A stretch of DNA of 64,000 bases from Candidatus Binatia bacterium (lineage in GTDB: Bacteria > Desulfobacterota > Binatia > HRBIN30), in the NCBI GenBank assembly GCA_026415395.1, contig JAOAHD010000016.1, positions 62,001 to 126,000 of the forward strand, in the 5' to 3' direction. Positions 57,595-64,000 of the stretch are shown piece by piece. The position numbers and the translations under genes were made by a program. The notes under the pieces were generated by a model. That model saw only the letters and a list, made by a program, of their open reading frames with translations, was not told the DNA's origin and did not search any database. The first letter of the stretch is position 1; each line of letters starts with the position of its first letter.

Positions 57595-58911
57595 ATGAAA
57601 TGGGGTCGAACCACCCGCGTGTTCATTGCGGCCCTTGGAGCTTTGGCTTTCGCCGGAGCCTGCGGGGTTCGCGCCGTCTCAGCCCAAGCCGCTGAGGAGG
57701 ACAACAAGCCGTGGATCCTGGACCAGAACAACTGGCAGCGTGGGAAGGACTTGCTTCCTGAAGTGATTCTGAATCGAGTGAAAAACGGGGAATACTGGTT
57801 CAAGGTCGTTCCTGTGGACCCGGAAAAGTTCAAGCAGAATTACTCGAAGCGCTTTTGGGAAGCGAGCGAGGCAAACGACGGAAAGTACGACCTGGATCCG
57901 GCGACCTGCGGCCTGAAGGACAAGAAGACGGGAAAAATGCCCGACTTCTATTTTGGTTACCCGTTCCCGAAAATCGATCCGAAGGACCCCTTTGCCGCTT
58001 GTAAGATGGCCTGGAATTTCCAAGCCGCGAACGGCATGGGGAACGGCCAGGGCGCAACGTTTACCCTGAACGGAATCGATAGCAGTGGCGAGTTTAAGCG
58101 GATCAAGCTGTGGTTGCATATCAATGCGTTTCTCGGTCGTTCCGCGGGGCCGATTGAAAATCCGGAAAATTTGCGGGCCACAAGCCTGTCGAACGTGCTC
58201 GAACCGCAAGACGTTGACGGTGTCGGTGGTCTTACCAAGGTCATCAACGATTGGACTTCGCAGGACCAAGCCTGGTTCTACGTACCGTCGACCCGCCGCG
58301 TGCGCCGCGTGAACGCTGCAACCCGTTCGGACCCCGTTGCGGGCCTTGATATCTTTGCTGACGACGTGAACTGCTACGCTGGCAAGGTCGAGTACTACAA
58401 GTGGAAACTGATCGGCGAAGGCAAAATCCTCGCTCCGGTTCTGAGCCCCGAGCCCCTGAAGCAAAAGCAGGTATCGCCCACGCGGTGGGAAGTGGAAATT
58501 CCTTACTTCAAGGGTGCATACGAAACCCCGGGCGCGAAGGGCGCTCCCTGGCTGATCGTCGAAAACCTGAACATGATTCCGAGGCCGGTGTGGATCTTGG
58601 AAGGTCAATCCGAGGACCCGTACTACAACTTCGGGAAAGTCATCATGTTCATGGATAAGGACATGTACCGCATTTGGTGGAAGCTCGTCCACAACCGTGC
58701 CGGCGAATACTTCTACAATGCGATGTGCGCCTATCACTGGTCTAAGAGCGACGATGGCTCGTTCACGGCTGTCACGCCAAACATGGTCGTGGGCGTAAAC
58801 GACAAGACCAATCGAGCTGCCATCGGCGGCCGCTACAGCTCGCAATTCATCGAGACCAACTTCCCGCGCGATTACTTTACCCTCAAGCACTTGACCAGCA
58901 TTTCAGACTAG
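57595..58911 (+). CDS. DUF1329 LolA-like periplasmic/outer-membrane protein
   Basis: This 438-residue exported protein has a signal peptide that probably ends VSA/QA. The nearby Cys in FAGACGV does not form a good lipobox. DUF1329 members have a LolA-like half-barrel fold, which carries hydrophobic ligands. Visible family blocks are WFYVPSTRRVRRVNAATRSD, PVAGLDIFADDVNCYAGKVE and YYNFGKVIMFMDKDMYRIWW. The AGGAGGT site is strong. As the last gene of the cassette, it is a candidate shuttle between the RND pump and the DUF1302 barrel. Confidence 0.9.
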   Translation: MKWGRTTRVFIAALGALAFAGACGVRAVSAQAAEEDNKPWILDQNNWQRGKDLLPEVILNRVKNGEYWFKVVPVDPEKFKQNYSKRFWEASEANDGKYDLDPATCGLKDKKTGKMPDFYFGYPFPKIDPKDPFAACKMAWNFQAANGMGNGQGATFTLNGIDSSGEFKRIKLWLHINAFLGRSAGPIENPENLRATSLSNVLEPQDVDGVGGLTKVINDWTSQDQAWFYVPSTRRVRRVNAATRSDPVAGLDIFADDVNCYAGKVEYYKWKLIGEGKILAPVLSPEPLKQKQVSPTRWEVEIPYFKGAYETPGAKGAPWLIVENLNMIPRPVWILEGQSEDPYYNFGKVIMFMDKDMYRIWWKLVHNRAGEYFYNAMCAYHWSKSDDGSFTAVTPNMVVGVNDKTNRAAIGGRYSSQFIETNFPRDYFTLKHLTSISD

Positions 58912-58941
58912 CGCCGTACTCGCCCGAGACGCTGGCAAAAA

Positions 58942-58978
58942 CAAAGGGCCTCCTGGAAGAGGAGGCCCTTTGTTTTTT
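58942..58978. terminator. Rho-independent terminator, usable from both strands
   Basis: A 13-bp perfect stem (CAAAGGGCCTCCT with AGGAGGCCCTTTG, loop GGAAG) is followed by TTTTTT on the plus strand and by TTTTT on the minus strand. It closes the DUF1302-RND-DUF1329 operon and can also stop the convergent zinc-ribbon gene. Confidence 0.95.
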
Positions 58979-59121
58979 CGGCGCTGCCGCACCAACAAGC
59001 GGCATCGCTGCAAGCCCGTTACTCGCCAATTCAACTGAGAGAAATCAACTCGGACTGCAGCACAAGCGCCCCTCCCCCACGAGAATTGGGTGCGTCCTGC
59101 CCTCTTCGGCCGCCAACCTGC

Positions 59122-59469
59122 TCAGCTCACCTGTGGGCGTCTAAACTCGCCCTTGAGCCAGCGGGCAATCCAGCCTTCCTTCTCTTGACCGGCGATCGCT
59201 TCTAGTTCCCCTTTGTCTAGCCACACGCCGTGACATTGCGGGCACTCCTCGACCGCGATTCCGCGTTCGATCACGTGCTGGAGGCGGACACCGCATTTGG
59301 GGCAGCGCATGCGAGCTAACTCGCGAACGTGCTTCTCCATTTCCTCCGCCTTCGCTTGGCGCATCTTTTCGATGAGCTTGCGGTCTTGCTCTGCGAAGTA
59401 CAAATCCTCCCGCGCCCGCTCGACGTCTCGAAGCTTTTGTCCCAAACGGTCCTTCTCGTCAGACACCAT
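59122..59469 (-). CDS. zf-TFIIB-type zinc-ribbon protein
   Basis: This 115-residue protein has a helical N-terminal half (residues about 1 to 50) and a zinc ribbon with CPKCGVRLQHV and CPQCHGVWLDKGELEAI, the bacterial zf-TFIIB pattern. The function is unknown in general. ATG 59469 has AAGGGAAA upstream and overlaps the end of the PGPGW-type gene by 11 nt. The longer frame to 59637 would lie across that gene and is rejected. Confidence 0.85.
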   Translation of the reverse strand: MVSDEKDRLGQKLRDVERAREDLYFAEQDRKLIEKMRQAKAEEMEKHVRELARMRCPKCGVRLQHVIERGIAVEECPQCHGVWLDKGELEAIAGQEKEGWIARWLKGEFRRPQVS

Positions 59470-59722
59470 GAGCTGATTTCCCTTCTTCTCGATTCCGCGC
59501 TCGCAATTGCCCCCACCTAGAGTGGAGCCACTCCTGAAGCCGCCGTACTCGCTCACTTTCGGAACTGAGCAGCGAGAGGCCGACCACGATGAACAAAATT
59601 CCCTGAAGAAACGGCAGAAAAAGACCAACGGTTCCAACCACCACCAGGGCTGAACCGGCCACGATTCGGAGCCACCTCTTCACCCTCGGTCTCCGCTGTG
59701 ATTGCGTGCTGTGTTCGTCCAT
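59459..59722 (-). CDS. PGPGW-type small membrane protein
   Basis: This 87-residue protein has one long hydrophobic hairpin (IVAGSALVVVGTVGLFLPFL then GILFIVVGLSLLSSES), as in the putative transmembrane PGPGW family, although the signature itself is degenerate here. A charged C-terminal tail follows. ATG 59722 has GGAG upstream; GTG 59746 would add eight residues. Confidence 0.65.
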   Translation of the reverse strand: MDEHSTQSQRRPRVKRWLRIVAGSALVVVGTVGLFLPFLQGILFIVVGLSLLSSESERVRRLQEWLHSRWGQLRARNREEGKSAHGV

Positions 59723-59813
59723 TCGTTCCGGTAGCTCCACTGGCACTAGGAGTAGGTCAACCCGCTACTGGCCGCATGCCTTGGCACGGCAGCCCTCGCG
59801 TGGCAGGGGCATT

Positions 59814-61520
59814 TCACCCAACAGCTTTCATGGTTCTGAGCTCATCAGAGATCGGCATGCGCTGGAAGACCCGTTGGATTTCCTCTCGCGGAACGGCGAA
59901 CACCGCACCGTTCGAGGGCACGGGTTCCTTGCGTAGCCACTCGGGCAGATCAGCCTCTTCGAGCTTAAACCCCGCACGTCGGTTGAACTCCCATTCATCC
60001 ACCATGCATTGCCAGCCCAAATCTGCAGCGTCTTCAAAGGTGAGATTGGCGCCATAAAAGCAGTTGTACAGGATACGAATGTCTTCGATCGTCGGCTGCT
60101 GGAACTGGCAAAAGCCGCTCGAATCGCACAATGCATTAATCAGTTGAGCCTCTTGTGATGCGCGTGCCAAGTCGGCGGCTGGAGCAATGACCAGACCGGC
60201 TGTGTGGTCCGCACCCATCGCGCTGGTCGCATAGGTGATGCCAGTCGCGTTCAGAGTCCGCGGTTCCCAAGCGGGGATCCCTTGGCCATTAATCGCGGGA
60301 ATACGGTCGGTGACGCCGAAATATTTGGCAGTCGCCACTACACCTCGAGCAATGGTCTCCGCGAGCTCGTCACCCTTGTCCACTTTGTCCAGCAGCGCGA
60401 GCACCGCTTCCCCGTCTCCCCAGGGCAACGCGCCACAGTCCATCGCTAATGCAAGCGCACCACCAGTCTCGATGGTATCGAGGCCAAGCTCATCGCACAT
60501 GCGGTCGATCCGCGCCACCTGATCAAGGTCGCCGATGCAGCAATTCGAGCCACAAAGTGCCAGGGTTTCAAACTCGAGGGCCGAAGTGACGTATTGCCCG
60601 TTCGCATCGTGCACAATGTTCGAGCAGCGAACGATGCAACCAGTCATACAGTGGTGCATCCCACCCCCTCGGGTGGCAAAGTTCTGCACGATGCGAGCTC
60701 CATCGAGCTTATCCGCATGCTCGAACTGCATTGCCCGACGATTCCGTGTGGGGAACGTGCTCATCATGTTCGCTAGCGGCACGGTAGCCGAGGTGCCGAA
60801 CTGAAACAGTTGCGGGCCCGCCTTATACTCCTTCGTCAGCTTGGCCACGTACTGCTTGAACCCAGCCGCGTCCACCGGGGCTCTAGCTTGTGTCCCTTCA
60901 TCGTCGACGACAATCGCCTTGAGTCCCTTCGCGCCCATCGCCGCTCCCAGGCCACCACGCGCGGCGTGACGGGCCGGATGCCGCTTGCCTTCGTCGGTGA
61001 AAGCAACGCTTGCCCCTGAAAATCCCTTTTCACCCGCTGGGCCACACAGCACAAACGCAGCCCGTGCCGAGAACATCGAACTGAGTTTTTCCGAGGCAGC
61101 ATAAGTCCGAAGCCCCGCGAGCTCAGGGCATTCCCGAATTTGAACTCCGTTCTTGTCGATCGCCACAAGGTACCGCTTGAACGGGTCCTTGGCCTTCCCT
61201 TCCACGATCAGCGCCCGGTAACCCAAGCGGGCGAGCTTCTGTCCAGCCTGCCCCCCAGAGTTCGCTTCCTTGATGCCTCCCGTCAGTGGGCTCTTCCCCC
61301 CGACACTCATCCGCCCGGAGGTCGGTGCCATGGTTCCGGAGAGAACGCCAGGGGCGAAAATGACCTTGTTTTCTGGACCCAAAGGGTCACAGCGCGGATC
61401 GACCTCTTTCAAAAGGATTTTCGCCGATAGACCCCGTCCACCGATGAATTTCCACTCTTCGGGGAATGGTTCCTCGCGCCAGCTCAAATCCGTCATGTTC
61501 ACACGCAAGAGTTTCTCCAT
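59814..61520 (-). CDS. Aldehyde ferredoxin oxidoreductase family protein
   Basis: This 568-residue enzyme of the tungsten-pterin AOR family oxidises aldehydes to acids, or reduces acids, with ferredoxin. The N-terminal pterin-binding domain has GGRGLSAKILLKEVDP and GGKSPLTGGIKEANSGGQ. HHCMTGCIVRCSNI near residue 290 supplies three Cys of the 4Fe-4S cluster, and CDSSGFCQF near 465 the fourth. No partner ferredoxin or pterin-synthesis gene is adjacent. The substrate specificity (AOR, FOR or aryl-CoA-type) cannot be read by eye. GGAGG lies just before the ATG. Confidence 0.92.
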   Translation of the reverse strand: MEKLLRVNMTDLSWREEPFPEEWKFIGGRGLSAKILLKEVDPRCDPLGPENKVIFAPGVLSGTMAPTSGRMSVGGKSPLTGGIKEANSGGQAGQKLARLGYRALIVEGKAKDPFKRYLVAIDKNGVQIRECPELAGLRTYAASEKLSSMFSARAAFVLCGPAGEKGFSGASVAFTDEGKRHPARHAARGGLGAAMGAKGLKAIVVDDEGTQARAPVDAAGFKQYVAKLTKEYKAGPQLFQFGTSATVPLANMMSTFPTRNRRAMQFEHADKLDGARIVQNFATRGGGMHHCMTGCIVRCSNIVHDANGQYVTSALEFETLALCGSNCCIGDLDQVARIDRMCDELGLDTIETGGALALAMDCGALPWGDGEAVLALLDKVDKGDELAETIARGVVATAKYFGVTDRIPAINGQGIPAWEPRTLNATGITYATSAMGADHTAGLVIAPAADLARASQEAQLINALCDSSGFCQFQQPTIEDIRILYNCFYGANLTFEDAADLGWQCMVDEWEFNRRAGFKLEEADLPEWLRKEPVPSNGAVFAVPREEIQRVFQRMPISDELRTMKAVG

Positions 61521-61693
61521 CGTTTCCTCCGTTCACGTTGAGACGGCACCGATCGGCTTGGCAGCGGTACCGGCCATTGTCGCCATCACTCCTTATCCTC
61601 TGCCGAGCAACCTCTGCAAATGCAAGCACCACCAAACCCCAGCAAGGACCGATTTCGACGAACGTTCAGATCCCGGCTGCTGCGTATCACGCA

Positions 61694-62962
61694 TTACGCT
61701 CCGGCGATTTCCCCAGGCGAGCTGTTTGCGACCTGCGGCAGTGCGCCGGGAAAGAGCTCGTCGATCGAAGCGTGTTCAAGCAAATCCTTCCATTGCTGCG
61801 TCGCCTTTTCCTGCATCACCGCCCATAGTCGGGCCACCACGGAATCGACCTCGCCGGGAACCAAAGCGTAATCGAGCGTGGTCAAGCGAGCGAGATCCCA
61901 GGTGCGCGGGGCAGATCCCAAGACGTATCGATCCCTCGCACCCTCGGGGGACACCGCAAGCCAACCCCACTCCGTCATGACCCGAGCGATCTCTTCCGCG
62001 ACCTCTACCGCCACGTTGTGCTTCCTCGCCCAATGGACGGTGTCGACCTTGCCACCACCGTGCTCGAACGCGTGCCATGCGCAGCGCAAAAACTGAATCG
62101 CTAGGACACTTCGCGGATACATTGCGGTCCCGCCCGGCCCACGCCCAAACTCACATACCGCGGCGCACTCTGCACCAAACAGAAATACGATCCAACTCGC
62201 ATGCAACCACACGAGCGTGATTGGGAGCTGCGCCAGTGCCCCGTACACCGCGTTGTAGCGAGCGACACCGATTTGCAGGCTTACATAAAGCCACTGAACC
62301 AACTGCCAAAGCAGCCCTGCCACTAGTGCTCCCACGAGCACCGCACGCCAATTTGGCTTCCGGTTCGGAAGTACGACGTAGAGAACGAGGATTCCCGCAA
62401 CGTTCAAGGCAATTGGAACAAGCAGCAGACCACTCCGAATGAGCTGACCTGCAACCGGTATCCCTTCGGCTACCCGCACCATGTGCCCCAAGTGGTGAGA
62501 AGAAGTGATGGCAATCGCGGCGAGCAACAAAAACGGCGTGAGCAACACCAAGCCTAGATGCTCTCGAATTCTTCGCCACCCACCGCGCCCTCGCTGCGCT
62601 CGCCACACACCGTCAAGAGCCGCCTCGATTGCGCCTAACAGGCCCACCACCGTTGTCAGTAACAACACGGCACCCAAGGCACCCAGTACGCCGACATTGA
62701 GGCGCTCGATGGCAGACATAATCGTCGCCATCGTTTCTGGGGGAATTGCGAGACGCGCGAGCACCGCCGGCTCGACCTTGCGCGGGACTCCCAGGCCTTT
62801 CAGCACCGCGAACACAACCGCCAACAGTGGCACCACCGACAGCAACGACACATAGGCCAGCGCCGACGCACGAGTCAGACAATCGTCGCGGTAGAAGCGC
62901 AATGCTGCAGCAACGATGAGCGCCGCCGTGTTGCGCAGCCACTCAACCCACCGAATCGGCAC
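61694..62962 (-). CDS. YihY/BrkB family inner-membrane protein
   Basis: This 422-residue protein has the family's six membrane segments within the first 290 residues (AYVSLLSVVPLLAVVFAVLK, LGAVLLLTTVVGLLGAIEAA and others). DDCLTRASALAYVSLLSVVP is the typical start motif. A C-terminal cytoplasmic part of about 130 residues looks like a winged helix (VEVAEEIARVMTEWGWL). The old annotation as RNase BN is wrong for the family; its role is unknown. The gene starts 12 nt downstream of the opgG stop. Confidence 0.9.
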   Translation of the reverse strand: MPIRWVEWLRNTAALIVAAALRFYRDDCLTRASALAYVSLLSVVPLLAVVFAVLKGLGVPRKVEPAVLARLAIPPETMATIMSAIERLNVGVLGALGAVLLLTTVVGLLGAIEAALDGVWRAQRGRGGWRRIREHLGLVLLTPFLLLAAIAITSSHHLGHMVRVAEGIPVAGQLIRSGLLLVPIALNVAGILVLYVVLPNRKPNWRAVLVGALVAGLLWQLVQWLYVSLQIGVARYNAVYGALAQLPITLVWLHASWIVFLFGAECAAVCEFGRGPGGTAMYPRSVLAIQFLRCAWHAFEHGGGKVDTVHWARKHNVAVEVAEEIARVMTEWGWLAVSPEGARDRYVLGSAPRTWDLARLTTLDYALVPGEVDSVVARLWAVMQEKATQQWKDLLEHASIDELFPGALPQVANSSPGEIAGA

Positions 62963-62974
62963 TCCTCCCTGAAC

Positions 62975-64000
62975 TCATGGCAGATAGGTGTATGTCCACG
63001 TCTCCGTGAGAACGTCCTTTTGTCGGCGCAAGAAAGCCCGAAGATCCACGGCACGATTGCCTGTAGCGCGCAACTGAAAGCTTAAACGCCACGTTTGGTT
63101 CACAGGATTCTTCACCAAGTGGTGTTCCGTGATTTCCCCTGTCTCCGCGCCCGAAGCTACGGTCAATACCGCCTCGGGCGGAGTTGATTCTGCAAGCTCA
63201 CGAAGCTCCTGCCCAGCGAAGTCGACCACGAACCGCTGCAGGCCCTGCTTTGTGCGTTCTTGTCTCGTCGCCACCACCCGGCCGCCCGGTGGACGACTGG
63301 GATCATCTCCGTACCAAAATATGGTGTACCTTACCTCGATTCGATCCCCCTTTTCCGGTGCACGATGAGGCCGCCAGTACGCCACGATGTTGTCATGAAT
63401 GTCGGAATCGGTCGGCAGCTCTACCAGCTCCACCCAGCCATCGCCCCAATTCCCATGCACTTCCTGCCAAGCGCTCGGACGTAGCTCCGACCGCGCCTCA
63501 AGGTCCTGATAGTGCTCAAAGTCCCGATCACGCTGGATCAAGCCAAAGCCCCGGGGATTGTTCAGTTCAAACGCACTCACATGGATCTTCGTGGGATTAT
63601 CCAACGGGCGCCACAACCATTCCCCAGTGCGGCTGTAAAGCAGGAGGCCGTCAGAATCGTGCACCTCGGGGCGAAAGTCGTTGAAGCATCGCGTGGTATT
63701 CTCTCCGTGAAAGAACATACTCGTCAGAGGCGCCAACCCGAGCTTCTTCACGTCGCGCCGAAAAAACAGATGTGCTTCCACGTCGACTCTAGTCTGCACA
63801 CCCGGGGAAACGACAAAATGGTAAGCCCCAGTCAGGCTTGGACTATCCATCAGCGCGTAAATGGTCAGCGTCGTCGCCTCCGCCGCCGGCTTCACGAGCC
63901 AAAACTCGGTAAAGTATGGGAACTCTTCTCCCTCTGGTTCCACCGTGTTGACTGCAATGCCTCGCGCCGAAAGACCGTAAATCTCATCGCGCCCGAGTGC
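62975..64000 (-). CDS. opgG: Periplasmic glucan biosynthesis protein OpgG, 5' end outside window
   Basis: The C-terminal 341 residues of a MdoG/OpgG protein are present; the frame stays open to the window edge. Just inside the edge it reads GLSARGIAVNTVEPEGEEFP, then FPYFTEFWLVKP, both diagnostic. MFFHGENT, FRPEVHDSDGLLLYSRTGEW and ELNNPRGFGLIQRDRDFEHY follow. OpgG builds or modifies osmoregulated periplasmic beta-glucans. OpgH, its usual partner, is not downstream, where a YihY/BrkB gene lies instead. Confidence 0.94.
   Translation of the reverse strand, partial: ALGRDEIYGLSARGIAVNTVEPEGEEFPYFTEFWLVKPAAEATTLTIYALMDSPSLTGAYHFVVSPGVQTRVDVEAHLFFRRDVKKLGLAPLTSMFFHGENTTRCFNDFRPEVHDSDGLLLYSRTGEWLWRPLDNPTKIHVSAFELNNPRGFGLIQRDRDFEHYQDLEARSELRPSAWQEVHGNWGDGWVELVELPTDSDIHDNIVAYWRPHRAPEKGDRIEVRYTIFWYGDDPSRPPGGRVVATRQERTKQGLQRFVVDFAGQELRELAESTPPEAVLTVASGAETGEITEHHLVKNPVNQTWRLSFQLRATGNRAVDLRAFLRRQKDVLTETWTYTYLP

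Overview
The window is a dense, GC-rich (roughly 60% by eye) bacterial chromosome segment with no phage, plasmid, integrase or insertion sequence that I can recognise. Two outer-membrane beta-barrel proteins, a periplasmic glucan enzyme (OpgG), a LolA-like periplasmic protein and FtsL/FtsQ/FtsI point to a diderm (Gram-negative) organism. Core-gene order and the style of the secreted Cys-containing proteins suggest a deltaproteobacterial-type lineage such as Myxococcota, Desulfobacterota or Binatota. That placement is inference with low confidence.

Layout. 1-8840: a glpK / GMC oxidoreductase / small-subunit group on the minus strand; a divergent pair of ArsA/Get3-like ATPases; two small unknown genes; then acpS and a radical-SAM gene. 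8896-23621: a division and cell-wall (dcw) cluster on the minus strand in the order mraZ-ftsL-ftsI-murF-mraY-murD-ftsW-murG-murC-murB-ftsQ-ftsA-ftsZ. It has a readable MraZ operator, nearly continuous start/stop overlaps, and no rsmH or ddl. 24289-28072: RNase P RNA, a coiled-coil zinc-ribbon protein, a CAT-anticodon tRNA, dnaG, a CvpA-like protein and bS21. 28171-31582: a GDPD gene and a divergent prmA-rsmE-gshB operon that ends in a bidirectional terminator. 31645-36562: four tandem paralogous secreted proteins in an A-B-A-B pattern, each two-gene module with its own near-consensus promoter. 36712-47920: ilvE, glnE, a CBS-ACT protein, trmFO, topA, dprA and comM, all on the minus strand.

48104-58911 is the main accessory region. 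It holds a lone DUF1302 barrel gene, a 36-nt direct repeat with hairpins, an unrecognised exported protein, and a four-gene plus-strand operon (DUF1302 barrel, YCF48-type propeller, MMPL/RND permease, DUF1329 LolA-like protein) closed by a strong terminator. Together these read as an envelope-spanning mover of some hydrophobic substrate. 59122-64000: a zinc-ribbon protein, a PGPGW-type membrane protein, a tungsten-type aldehyde:ferredoxin oxidoreductase, a YihY/BrkB membrane protein, and opgG cut by the window end.

Most attractive for follow-up are the A-B-A-B secreted-protein array with duplicated promoters, and the DUF1302/YCF48/RND/DUF1329 envelope cassette with its duplicated barrel gene.
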